NCBI GenBank assembly: GCA_019096065.1
Contig: JAGUCH010000003.1
Coordinates: forward strand, 6,634,001-6,698,000
Length of the DNA stretch: 64,000 nucleotides
Direction of reading: 5' to 3'
From: Paracyclopina nana
Lineage: Eukaryota; Arthropoda; Copepoda; Cyclopoida; Cyclopettidae
Part shown: piece after piece, positions 51,580-63,354 of the stretch
Layout of the letters: every line of letters begins with the position of its first letter
Numbering within the stretch: the stretch's first letter is position 1
The notes under the pieces: model-generated
Told to the model about the DNA's origin: nothing
Databases searched by the model: none
Seen by the model: only the letters and a program-made list of their open reading frames with translations
Translations under genes and position numbers: made by a program

Positions 51580-52753
51580 GGTCATCTTCCTCACTTGATG
51601 CGTCATCAGTCATTTCTTCGTCGCTGGTTACATCAGGATCATCTTGCTGAGCAAGGCATTTGGCGCAATCACAATTAAAGAGATAATTTTCGCGCAGCAT
51701 TTTCACCCTTGAATGTCTGCTTCTTTCCAGCTCACATTCATCCAAATAAGAAATTAGGATCTCTTCGCCGGCACTTATGCTTCTGGTGGCGTTCACCACA
51801 AGTTCATGGTTGTTGAATGGAAATTCAACAATTGCATTTGGCTCACAACTATGATTGATTGTGCTCTGCTTGCCATATAAACCGGAACCTTCATTGTTCA
51901 GAAAGGCTCCTGAATGCTGATCGATTGCGTTATACACGGCATCAATCAGCTCATCGACTTTGGCCTTCTCTTCAGCCTTCATTGGCAGTTTTTCCACTTT
52001 TTTCACCCACACGGCAAACGCAGAGGTTCCAATACCTTGGCTATTTCTTCCGATGAGTGCAAGTAGCGCAGAAAATCCCTCAGGACTAAGTAAAGCATGA
52101 ACGACTGGGTAACCAGCAAAGACAGTCATCGTGGCTACCCTTAATTGTTCAAGCTGCTCAGTGAATTTCTCGCCGAGCATTTTATGTACCAATTGGTCCT
52201 TCTTGTTCACGGTGTCATGCATCAAGGACATAAATTGCCCTATTTGTATCTCAGGATCTACAGCTTGAACCACAGTAGCGAGTATCCGTAAAACAAGGCC
52301 AATGGAAGACGTTTCGGGAGGATAATGAATAGACCTCCATAGATCCTCAACAACTTTTATGGGATGATTGGGATCCGAGTGGCAAAGGGTTTTATGGAAC
52401 AAGTTCCAGCTTTCCTCTTGACAACTTTTAGAGCAGAACAACGCGTCACAATTAGGGCACTTGACATGAAAGGTTTTCCTTGTAGCACAACATTCGTGAT
52501 GAGGCAGAACAATGTTGGGATCGTTGGCCAAGCGAACAGCATTTTCATTGGCACTTTCGAGCGGCTCCATGCAGTGGTGGCAACATTTGTAACCATAAGC
52601 TTGATTCCATAAAAATTGCACACTCACGAGCGGCTTTTCCCTGAAGAGCGTTTCGCCGGCTCTAAAATCTCTCAGAGCAAATAATCCACGACCTTTAGTC
52701 TCGTTTATCATTTGTGCCATGACATTGTCATCGCTATTCAATTCAGAAGCCAT
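51575..52753 (-). CDS. SMYD5: SET/MYND lysine methyltransferase SMYD5
   Basis: A single uninterrupted frame of 392 residues (human 418). SET domain halves surround a zinc-binding MYND-type insert: GRGLFALRDFRAGE and REKPLVSVQFLWN at the N-terminus; CCHHC...CPNCDALFCSKSCQEESW...LC for the metal site; then NHSCEPNA and GEEILISYLDE of the SET core, a post-SET-like CDCAKC, and a long acidic tail as in SMYD5 orthologues. Family knowledge: lysine methylation of histone H3K36/H4K20 and ribosomal protein RPL40. Intronless here, unlike its multi-exon neighbours. It is divergent with EIF2B4 and upstream of nitrobindin on the same strand. Confidence 0.93.
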   Translation of the reverse strand: MASELNSDDNVMAQMINETKGRGLFALRDFRAGETLFREKPLVSVQFLWNQAYGYKCCHHCMEPLESANENAVRLANDPNIVLPHHECCATRKTFHVKCPNCDALFCSKSCQEESWNLFHKTLCHSDPNHPIKVVEDLWRSIHYPPETSSIGLVLRILATVVQAVDPEIQIGQFMSLMHDTVNKKDQLVHKMLGEKFTEQLEQLRVATMTVFAGYPVVHALLSPEGFSALLALIGRNSQGIGTSAFAVWVKKVEKLPMKAEEKAKVDELIDAVYNAIDQHSGAFLNNEGSGLYGKQSTINHSCEPNAIVEFPFNNHELVVNATRSISAGEEILISYLDECELERSRHSRVKMLRENYLFNCDCAKCLAQQDDPDVTSDEEMTDDASSEEDDQ

Positions 52754-53031
52754 TGCAATGGTAATTTTTCACAAGTACACGTGAACTTCTAGGCCCAATT
52801 AGTATTTGTTTACATGACAATGTACAGCGCTTTTGATTGGCGTTTTATTTTCTTGAAAAGGGTATCTTTGGCATTTTCTGCGAAATGCTGGGGGGATTCT
52901 ATAGCTTAACCACAACAAACGCTGTCTCAAACAAACCTTGCTTTTCGAGGCTGCCACTTGCCAATAACAGCAACAAAGTTTCCGCTCTCGTCATTTCATC
53001 AGAACTGTATCCAAGAACTTGCGCATTCATT
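52754..53031. promoter_or_regulatory. Bidirectional promoter region of SMYD5 and EIF2B4
   Basis: Only 278 bases separate the divergent start codons, so both promoters and 5' UTRs must lie here. No TATA box is evident, as expected for housekeeping genes. Confidence 0.6.
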
Positions 53032-55312
53032 ATGCCACCGGTAAGAATATATTAGTTTCAGAGTGGCAGTTTTTTAACTTATACATACATTGTTGCAGAA
53101 GAATAAGTCTAAACTCAGGTCGCCAGGCAAGGATACTGACTCTCCTCAAAACTTCGGCCTTTTGGATGCATACACAGACACAACCACTCCTGGCGCTGTG
53201 AGCAAAGACGAGGGCAAGCCTGTGACGAAGAAAAACAAAAACATGAAGAAAAGAGAGGCTGAACGATTGCGACAGATGAGCCAGTCGGAGGAAACAAAAG
53301 AGGGTGAAGGCGAAGTCATTGATTCATGGGAAGATTTAGAGTCCAATGCCGATGACACCCAGATACCTAGAACTATTGAATTTCCTATTTCTAAGCCAAG
53401 TATGCAAAAACCCGCGATTGAAAAAGCTTCCTCAAAAGCCTCTGTTGATAGCACACTTTTGGAAAAGCTGTCAAAACTTCAACTGACCCTGGACAGTATC
53501 GGAGATGTCTTTTCTCGGAAAGAAACTGAGGAACAGAAAAAACCCGCTCTAGTCGAGGTAAAAGCAGAAGTGCCTCTTGGGGAAGTTAAGGCAGAGAGAG
53601 AAGCAAAGCGGCAAGCTAAGGCTGCTGCTAAGGAAGCCGCCAAAAGCAAAGGCCAAAAGCCAAGTGAACCAACTCAGCAGTCAAAAACTAATTCTCAATC
53701 AAATGAAGCTCCGCCGGAACCATCCGTAGTGGGGAGCAAGGATAGAAGCCCTGAGGAAATCAAGGCTGAAAGAGAGGCAAAGAAAAAGGCCAAAGCTGCT
53801 GCGAAGGAAATGGCCAAGGACAAGACTTTGACCAACAAACCAGAAAAGCCTGACAAATCTGAGGATCAGACTGGAGGAAAGAGTAAAGCTGAGCTAAAGG
53901 CAGAGAGAAGGGCGAAGCAGGAGGAGCAAAGGGCTAAAAAAGCAGCAGAAGCAACGAAGAAAGAAGCAAAAGCCGAAAAAGTCAACATAAGAGTGCCTGA
54001 CGAAATTCAGGCTGACAGAGCTAGTGTAGAGAAAAAATTGGCAAAAAAGCTAGCCTCGCAGCAAATTCCTCCAAGAACCAAGGCTCAAAGGAAAGTCATG
54101 CTGTTTTCGCATCTTCATCAGTATGAACGGGAATTTTCACTATCCACTTCATACCCTGTTGTCGGGGCTCACATTCATCCTTCGATCATGACATTAGGCC
54201 TTCAGTATGCTGACGGCATTGTCACCGGTTCCAATGCAAGGTGTGTGGCCCTACTTAAAGCCATGAAGGAGGTCATTCGCGACTACAGCACTCCAGAAAA
54301 TAGTGAAATAGGCAGAGATCTCAACAACGAGCTGAAGCCCCAAATCACGTTCCTGAAGGAGTGCCGTCCAATTTCGGTGTCGATGGGTAATGCTATTCGC
54401 GCATTAAAGGGCAGAATCAATAATTTGCCCAGTGGAATATCAGACTCGGAGGCCAAGGAAAGTCTCTACGACTTTATCGACGAGTACGTACAGCATAACA
54501 TCGACCTCGCTGCCAAGCAAATCGCCATAACTGCGTGTGAAAAGATTTGCGATGGCGACGTCATATTGACATATGGATGGTAAGTGATCATGTCGACTTA
54601 TAATGCATTCTTTTTTAAATGGTGTTCTCTTGCAGTTCCTCGCTACTGAGACAGGTTTTTACCAAGGCTTTTAACGAGGGTCGTAGTTTTCGGGTCATAG
54701 TTGCTGATGGAAGGCCAAAATTTGAAGGCAAAGAAATGGTCAGGCGAATGGTGAGCATCGGCCTTCACTGCACGTACGTGCTGGTAACCTCAGTACCCTA
54801 CATCATTCAAGAGGTATGCGAGCTTAATGCAAAATTCCATATTGAAGAAATTGATTTCATGATTTTCTTAGGTGACGAAAGTTTTTGTTGGTGCTCATGC
54901 AGTTCTTGCGAATGGCTGTGTCATGTCTCGAGTTGGAACCTCTCAAGTTGCTCTGGTGGCAAAAGCACACAACGTTCCTGTTTTAATCTGCTGTGAAACG
55001 TATAAATTTTCCGAGAGGGTTCAAACCGACTCTTTTGTGTTTAACGAGCTAGGTAAGTCGCACTAACAATTATAAAAGGCTCTCTTATTGTCATGTCAAA
55101 GTTTAGGTGATCCTGATGATTTGGTCGACACTGGTCTCAAAGTGAATCCTCTAGAGGACTGGAGGGATTTGAACGCTCTTACTCTTCTTAACCTGACCTA
55201 TGATGTAACTCCTGCCAGCTTGGTGGATGCCATTATTTCAGAAATCTCTGTCATCCCCGGGACTTCAGTTCCAGTTGTGCTGAGACTCAAGAATAATGAG
55301 CACCCTACTTGA
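53032..55312 (+). CDS. EIF2B4: Translation initiation factor eIF2B subunit delta
   Basis: Exons 53032-53040 (MPP), 53099-54579, 54636-54813, 54872-55052, 55107-55312; 684 residues against about 523 in human. The C-terminal 340 residues are the regulatory-subunit Rossmann-like fold: [91 protein letters not shown]. With alpha and beta subunits it forms the regulatory core of the eIF2B exchange factor that reloads eIF2 with GTP and senses stress phosphorylation. The N-terminal half is longer than usual: a Lys/Ala/Glu-rich region with three related blocks ([57 protein letters not shown]) predicted to be helical. The nine-base first coding exon is supported by phase and by the acceptor TTGTTGCAG. 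Confidence 0.95.
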
Positions 55313-55327
55313 TGAGTGAATATAGTA

Positions 55328-58300
55328 TCATAAAGTGGTTGTCATAGTTGTGTCAACGCTGGCCCTTCGATCACAGTTTCCTCTGTGCTCTTCGGAGGTG
55401 AGATTTGCTTGCGAACTTGTGAGATCAGAAGACCGCCAGAAAACATTGCTCTTGTACGAATTACAGGATTGCAAAATTCTAGCGGGTAACGAGTCCGCAT
55501 TTTTCGCCCCATAAATGAAGCAAGTGGCCATGGCTGCGACGGCAGCTGTGATCAAAACACAAATGCCTATCAGGCCTGCTATGTAGTGGTCCTCGTTCTT
55601 GTGACTTTTTATGGGCTCATGTGGCTCTAAGAAAAATATTTCAGAAATTCATGCTTTTTTCAAATACTAAGAAATTACGGTTACCTGATATGTGAGTTGT
55701 GCACTCCGTATGAGTACTGTTGTCGCAAAAATGATATGTTCTTATGCAAGTGCTTGTTTTATGGCACCAGTAGCAGTTGCTGTTACTATTTTCTTTGCAT
55801 GCAGAGCAATGTGAAAATTCACTTGCACAGTCACTGGGCCCTGGCTCGTAGTATAGTCCAAGCCCAGGGGCGACATGCCTTATGGGAAATGGCATGCTGT
55901 AGTCTTTCACCGAACGTTCAATCTGTGAGTAATCGAGTGCTTTGAAGAATAAGCCCACTTTGGAATTCATATTTGTTGGCCTGGAAAAATATGCATGTAA
56001 AAGAAGGGTGGGAATACTTTGTTTAAAATTAGATACTTTTTGCTCAAGGAGAAGTAGTTAATGTCGATTCTGCCGTCTTGATGCAAAACCGCCTCGTACG
56101 AGTGGTTCCATTTGATCACAAAATCATCCATGTCTACGTTTGAGCTCCCATACGTTATGATGCAATGTAAAACATTTTCCAGCGCTTCTGACGCGTTCAG
56201 AAATACTATGACAGTAGCGGCTTCGAGGGAGGAATTTCCCAGACTTCCCCTCGTAAAAGAAATGAATCCCATGGGTGAAATGTCAATCTCGTGGAACTCC
56301 ACTCCAAAATAGGAAAACTTGAACGGAAGCTTCGCAGAGATAGTGTCGTTTTTCGCAAGTTGGTGCTCAAAAGCAAAAATGTGCTGATTGGTTTGAATTT
56401 TTGTTGGTGATTGGCTAACTCTTGGGCTTTTGAAGACCGTTTGGTTGTAGTAAGCAAATTGACTCCGTTCAATTTTGACTGGACATTGTGTTAGCTTCGA
56501 AATGCTGTATCGTGAATCATAGCACATAGCGTTGGCCCACTCCTATATAGGTTTGTTGGTAATTTTTAGTCTCGGGGGGGTCAATGTTGTCAAGAGTATA
56601 CCTGATAACGACGGTCTATACCATTATCCGAACATGCTTGCAATCCTGGGCACCAAATGCAATTAAAGTTTGTATTGTGAGTGGTGCACTCCCAACAGCT
56701 TTTGAACTGGTTGCACGTTTTTAGCGGTTCGATTGCAATCACAACTTCATGAGAACGGCTTTTCCTCCCTAGGAATCCTTTCAGTTTGCTCGTCAAGTCC
56801 AATTCGTGGTATTTGATGAGCTGTTGGTGATTAAGCATACCAGATCTCCTTTCAATCAAGTAACCATCTGAGAGGCCAATTTTTACTGGATGCAGCAAGT
56901 CTTCTGTTTGATGGGGCATGGAAGGAGCAGATTTGTAGATGAATTCTATTTGGCCATCTTTGTAAAGATTGATTTCAAAAGTGAATCGAGTGTTCTTAAC
57001 CAGGAAATCCTTCCATATAAAAGTGGCAACCTCTCCGTCATCGTCACTGAGCATAAGAGATTTTTCGTCAGTCTCAAAGTCAACCATCATCGCTGATATG
57101 GTCTGAGTTTCCAGCATATTCTCAATTCTCAGGTTCCCAAGGGACAAACTTCCCTCCTTGAGCATGACCACGCTTTCAATGAAATGTCCATAAAAGGGGA
57201 ATTGGAACTTGAGCTTCCGCCCAAAAACTCTCTCAAGATTATCTATTTGGTAAGCATCCTCCAATTGCCTCCATTTAGTTCCACTTGGCCTGAATATTCT
57301 GTAACTGTAGTAGGCTTTTTTGTTCTCAAACACCATGGCTTCGCCTATGTAAATTATCTGCTAGAACACATAATTGCCATGTTACTTTCAATGTGGGATT
57401 ACTTGCGTTGTAGGGAACGAGTGGCTTTTCTGACTCACAACTATTTGTCACTTGGCCCAAGAGTTCTCGTGCCTCGCATTGGCCATACTTCCAAAAGCAC
57501 TCAATGGGACCTTCAAAGTTGACACATTCCTCGCAAGTGACTAAATCAAGGCATGTTTGCAGTGGAGTGAATTTCAGCACAGTATTATCTTCTATGTTAA
57601 ATAAATCATTGCCCACAGTTTCAGTAAGTAGCCGAAATGGCGTAGCTTGGGATATAGCCAAAGCATTCATTAGTTCTTCATTATTATAGGAGAAATCCCG
57701 AGTCCTTAGAGCCGCAGAAAATTGCAATGATGGCTGTAGCAAATCTTGAGGGTCCATTAAATGAATAGGACTATCTTTAAAAAGCATTGAAATTTCCCCA
57801 GTGACTGAGAGTAGTAATCCTAGGTCAAATTTGTGAGTAAATGCACTGTCAAATAGCTTTAATCCATTCCACTTGATTAATATGAAGTGCCTGCTTTCTT
57901 TAACTGTAACTCTGCAACTTCCCTGACAGAAGTGCAATAATTATCATTAGCTTTATCATATAATTTGGAATTAATTCATATACTTACATTATTGAAGGGA
58001 AACTCTCCTAGCGTAATTTTATGAGTTTTGTCAATGAGTCGGCCCTGAAATGACACACCAGGCGTAGATTTATGGACTCTCATTCGGCTGAAGGTTGCTC
58101 CAAAGTAGGGAAAATCAAAGAGCAAGTACACCATTTCACCTCTCAATGGCTTTTCATTTGGACCATCATTCCAAAGATGGTCGATGTCATTCGCATCTTG
58201 CTTTATTGTGTATTTGTAGTACTTTTTGTGGCTGCACTCTTCCTCACATTCCAAGCTTTGTGTGCCAAGATGAACACACTCGTTTGAGCACCATTGGCAA

Positions 58301-60088
58301 TGTGAAGCCTCCAGACATTGGCCACAAAAACTGTAATTACTGCAGGGGGGTTTCACCTTGAAATGCACTACTGTTCCACCAGAGACTAGAGCCAAGTCGA
58401 CGCTCATCAGTTTATGCTCTCTCTCATTCTTAGCTTGCATCAATTTTTGCGAGCTCAAGCCGATCATGACAGGCCCAAATTTGGTATCACTCATGCCGAA
58501 TTGGTCTGTGTTGCCAGCCAATAGAGTTAAGTTGATGGGAAGTTCTCGGTACACAAAGGTCACATTTCCATCTTTAAAGATGTGGCATTGAAACGAGAAA
58601 GGGGAACTGATTTCTGCATGCTCGATAAATACTTTGCTCCACTCGATGGTAATTTTTGCTTCAGTGTGCTTATAGAGTAATCGAGATCCTTGAGCCTCGT
58701 TGAAAATAAAGTTAGCCCTCAACGGGGCTATATACTCTAGAAAAGAGGCCACCCAATTTTTGGATCCCATATCTTCTTGAAAAGTCACGAATCCGTCTCG
58801 CATAATTACCATAACAGGGTCTACCTTTTCCCCCAACAATGTGATTTGGAAGGGCATCATGAGAGCAATTTCGTCTTGGCCAGATTCCAGTTGGTTCACA
58901 TTTTCCACCATAATTTCCCAGTAATGTTGAGATGCATGCTTTTCAACAGACATATCGTAGTAAGTGTTGTCCGTATGCTCGTGTATCACTAATTGCTGGT
59001 GCAATTTTTTCTTCATGCTAAAATACTCCTCTTTGGAAATGCGCACTTTGGGAGGCTCAGTTGTAGATTTTACTAGGGATGGACAACTATCCAAGTGAAT
59101 TTTGCATTCGCTATTCGCGGAAACCCTGTCAACGCCTGAAGTACATTTTTGAGCTGCATTGCACCAAAAGCAAGCACCACTGCTTAATAGCGAAGATTGA
59201 CAATCATTGCAGTTGTCAAAATCCAAGCAAGTTTTATGGGGCGTCCAGTAAATTATTGTTTGTGAAGATATCCGAGCTAAAATACTTTTATCAGTAATTG
59301 TTGCTCTCTGGTATTCGTAGACAAAGTCAGATTTTTCTTCCGTCAGCGATAACGCTAGAGTTTCTCTGGGGAAAAAAGTGCAAGTGAATTAATGAGGAAA
59401 GCCGTTTTTTGAGAATTACCTGTATGCATCTGCAATTCCTATGGTGCAATTGAGAGCAGCTAAATCGCGCGGAATTTGGTGGTACAAAAATCGAATATTT
59501 CCATTTTTGAACAAAACGACGCCAAAAGAAAAGTTTCCCATGTTTGGCATCGCCTCCACTACCATGTCAGTCCATGTGACCTCAAGAAAGTGAGGGGACT
59601 TCTTGAAGAGGACAGTTCCTTGAGTTGTGTCAAATGCAGCCATCAAAGGGGCAACAAGCTCAGATTTGTTGTTGACCACATCAAATGGGGCCAACGAAAT
59701 GAATCCTAGCTTAGTTATCACCACTTTGCTGAAGGGAAACCCATTAACTGGAATGGGTATTTTAAGGTCTATCTCCAGCATTCGGCGATTCCAGTCATAA
59801 GTCCTCACTCTCTCAATGTCTACCATGTCCGCAGATGACTCTGTAAAACTGCTTGACTTGTGTCTAATTCGATCTATAAATCATAGATAGTATATGTGGC
59901 AGTTACCTATTACTACTTGTTCCAATTGAAGCATTGTAAGATGGTAGAAAGAGCTCTAACAGCTTCAAAGGAAAAAAAACAACATTCGTTGAGTGCAAAG
60001 ATGGGTTAACTTTTCCCCTTACCTTTTCACAGTTGGCACCCAAAAATGCGTTGAGCAAAGCTAAAACAAACAAGTGGGTTGCAGTCAT
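55328..60088 (-). CDS. PLXDC-like membrane receptor with five nidogen-like/PSI modules
   Basis: Minus-strand exons 60088-60023, 59962-59907, 59863-59420, 59365-57988, 57922-57439, 57344-56602, 56542-56037, 55980-55685, 55626-55328; 1,423 residues, phases all consistent. Signal peptide (MTATHLFVLALLNAFLGA). Then five repeats of a beta-sandwich block (e.g. FPFSKVVITKLGFISL, LPFKFSYFGVEFHEIDISPMG) each followed by a PSI cysteine knot at about residues 235, 527, 770, 1018 and 1274 (CxxCx...CxWC types; the third reads CFWK, lacking one Cys). One TM helix near residues 1337-1359 (YIAGLIGICVLITAAV) and a 64-residue cytoplasmic tail. Plexin-domain-containing proteins (TEM7 family) have one such module before a single TM. 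The exon 5/6 junction was chosen because GTGAGT to CATAG restores frame and a PSI cysteine. Its stop lies 15 bases from the EIF2B4 stop. Confidence 0.82.
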
Positions 60089-60329
60089 GCTGCAAGTCAA
60101 CGGATCAAGTGATAGAATTTCGTCGCTATACAATGTCACTTCTCGTCGTTTTTCTCTTCGTCGGAACAGTAGTTGTTGATCTTGCGTGCCCAGTTTTGAG
60201 CAAAACAATGAACTTTACACATAGACACATTTTGAGACTTCCATAGCCAGAAAACCTTGAAAATCGATAGCGATATATCTCAGATCATTTGCAATTACAC
60301 TAAACCGAGAGAATTGATAAAAACGCCTA

Positions 60330-63300
60330 TTAGGCCATGTAGATGAACATATTGATGTTGTCTTCGTCTCGCTTCATGTACTTGTGCTCGATCAGCCACT
60401 CTATCTGTTCCTTGATCATCTTCTTTGATGGCAAAAACATGTTCTTCAAAATATCAACTAGTTCTGTTTGCAGCTGTGCATTTGATATCCTCTGGAAGCA
60501 GATGAAAAACGTTGCTTACATTCGACTTAAAAAATAGATGAAGAATAATAATACCTTTCTCATTTTCAGTATTTTGATAATAGCTTCTTGGGTTCGTAAA
60601 ATCCTTAGCTGCATAATACTCTCGTTTTCTTCTTTGCGGGCCTTCTCTGTGGAAAGCTGGAGTCTCCCGATCAGGTTAATTTTTCCTCGTTTCTGCAGTT
60701 TTCCATTCTTTAGAATGCCAAAGTCATGATTGATCCGGAACAGGGTTTCCTCGTTGAACTCAGATGGTTTGCTTACAGGAGGATCGTAGAGCAACACTTG
60801 TCTCTTTAGCTTAGGAAAGGCTACAAGACTCCAGAGAGTCTTCCGCAACTCAGTCTCTGGCAGTTCTGTAGCCAGCCTCAGGTTCTCAAGGCTCAAGCTG
60901 TCGTATCTGCGATTCTCCCAACAAAAGAGCACAGCCATCTGGAATGTAGTGACGTCAAGGTCCCATTTGCCAACCTGATTGGACAGTGTTATGGTTCCGT
61001 TGGACATGTGATGATGCCATTGCAATTTTCGACCGGAGTGCTTTGACTGAAAGAGATACAGATTATAGCAAAAGTAGCATACCTTTCTTCAAAAACTAGC
61101 CTTCTTCGCTAACTATGCTAACCATTTTCAAAAAAAGTGAGCAAATGAAATATGCTGTATTATTATCAAGTTTATGTCACCTACCTAGGCACCTAAGTAA
61201 AATCAAGCAAACAAATTTACCGTTTCACCTTTGATTTTTTTACGTATGTGGTAATTAAGGTAGTAAATGTTACATCACGACATAAACTAAACGCAGGAAA
61301 ACGAAGGAGCGTTATCACGTTACAATAACGTTAAGAAAACTAACTCGGGGCTACACCAAAGACAATTGCAATAAAAGTTCAAAATGAATCAATCAATGTG
61401 TCAATATCTTCATTAAGCCTACCTTGTAAAATTCCTCAACTTCAGGAATGTAATCTTCAAGCTCTCGAGGCAGGGTAACAGGAACTCTCTCTGTGGTCCT
61501 TGCCCAAGCAGCAATGTTGAGGATTTTAATGGAAACCGAGTCGGCAAGCCCCTGTTTAGTTGGTTGGTGTGACAGGTGCTCCTTGAATTGAGTGTTGAGG
61601 TCTTCGCTGACTTTGATGTCTTGGAACATCCGTGACAGCTTGTTGATAAAATCAGCCGGCATGCCTACCTCACGCAGCCACTCTACCATGTTCTCCTCTT
61701 TTTCAGAATCGGCAGAAGTAACCAGAATCAGCCTTCGAGTCAGGTGTGCCTTGGTGTAAATCATAAAAACGTCCTTGTTTTGCACGTATTTGAGAACAAG
61801 CAGGACATCCCTCAACTTGGCCTCAACTTCATCAGACGTCAGCTTCTTGGAGAGGGGAGTTTTTCGCAGCAGCATATCACAATAATTGGCCAGCAGCTCC
61901 GGGCACTTGGATTCAGGTTGCACTGCTTTGTGGCTCGTTGATGCTGTGGCCGCTCCCGCTCGGCCTGGCAGCTCCAAACGGAAAATTGAGGTATCGTTAA
62001 CTACCCGCTTGAAAGCTTTATCTCTCGAGGTCAAAAAGCGTGGGTCATCTCTGCAAGCAAAATCAATTAGAAACTGGCATTACAAGTGACAAAGAGAAAA
62101 TGTTACCTAAAAGCTTCTGATACCAAAAGACTGAACCTCCTGAAGAGTGCAAGGAGCTTTTCCACGTACTTCTCCGAGTCTTGCGTGATTTCATCAGCAG
62201 ATTCTACCATGTCCGCGATGCCGTTTGCGTATATGTGAGCTTCCAAGTCCGCTAGCATAGGAGCAATGCCCTCATCGGGCACTCTGTCCATCAGCTTGAA
62301 CATGAGCTGGAGCTTCTCCGTTTCGTTGGCACGAATCATGTCCGCGCATTCACTAAGAATGGTTTCTTTGTGCAGTGTTACCAAGACGGACACGCAAGAG
62401 TCTACGAGATTCTGCACTGAGCTGGAAGTGGCAGCGGTGATTGTGGAGGCAGGGCCGTTGGTAACGACTCCAGGAACCCCGGTCGATGTCTCAAGATACT
62501 TAAGAGCTCGTTGCTCTTCTTCTCGGAGCTTAGCTTCGGCCCATTTCATATAACCAAACACCCCCGCGCCGTCGGCCTCATGAGCCAGCTGTTGTGGGGC
62601 TTTCACGTTGTAAAACTGTTCGGTGGCTTCAATGTAGGCTCTCTCAAAATTTTCCCTGCAAAAAAGTGCATAGGAGTTTAAAACGAAGGGCTTAGAGAAA
62701 TGTTATGAGTCACCTATAGATTTGCAGCCTGTCCATGGGGTTGGAGCACAGATTGACGTACGATTCCCTAACCCCAATGACGAGCTGCGAATCGAATGCT
62801 TCGCCATTGCGTTCGTTGTGGACCAATTTCATTGCTGAGCTTTGAAGCCGTTCCTTGATGTTGGAGAAAATGCTTTGGTTCCACGAGTCGAGCATCAGCT
62901 TACGCACCACACTTTCATGCTCGTTCTGCTTGGTCTTCTGAATGGATGTAGTTTTGCCTTGCAGAGACGTCTCCAGCTGCCCAAAGGGCATGGGAAGGTA
63001 CGAACACTGCGTGAAAAACTTCCTCCACTCCGCGATGTAAGCCTTGAGTAATGCTTGATCCTCCAGGTGCGAAAGAACACGTTCTTGAGCTTGCTTGATA
63101 AACTCCAAAATGTCCTAAAAAGGGGCTTTACGCAAGTGAGCGAGGAAAACGGCGATGTAAAAGCTTACTTCTCTGAGGGCTTGATACACTTTGGGGGGTC
63201 CCTTCTCGTCCCAGAGACAGACCGAGTGGACGAGCCAGAAAAGATCGTGCCACTCGCCTCTCGTCACCATCTCCTGCCTCAGGAGCTTGAGGATGGTTGG

Positions 63301-63354
63301 CCGCATGGACGGCCATTTGTCCTCGAAATATAGCTGGCCTTTATCCTTCAGCAT
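60330..63354 (-). CDS. CUL5: Cullin-5
   Basis: Minus-strand exons 63354-63169, 63114-62714, 62655-62107, 62050-61423, 61046-60555, 60491-60330; 805 residues (human 780). Scaffold of the CRL5 ubiquitin ligase, which binds ElonginB/C-SOCS-box receptors at its N-terminus and RBX2 at its C-terminus. Matches to CUL5 run throughout: FEDKWPSMRPTILKLLRQE, ESYVNLCSNPMDRLQIYR, CPELLANYCDMLLRKTPLSK, EENMVEWLREVGMPADF, TLWSLVAFPKLKRQVLLY. The neddylation segment AIIKILKMRKRISNAQL and the winged-helix end KYMKRDEDNINMFIYMA are intact. The start is the family-typical MLKDKGQLYFEDKW; human has about six extra residues. The fourth intron (61047-61422) is 376 bases, long for this gene region, and holds nothing recognisable. 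A glycine/alanine-rich insert (GRAGAATASTS) replaces a short human loop. Confidence 0.97.

Noticed and set aside
57361..57388. 28-base intron in the PLXDC-like gene (donor after SNPTLK)
   Set aside because: Too short to be spliced. A GTGAGT donor at 57438 and CATAG acceptor at 57345 give a 94-base intron and restore a PSI cysteine.
59864..59872. First AG (TTTATAG) as acceptor of PLXDC-like exon 3
   Set aside because: It brings an in-frame stop within three codons. The next AG (GAATTAG) keeps the frame open.
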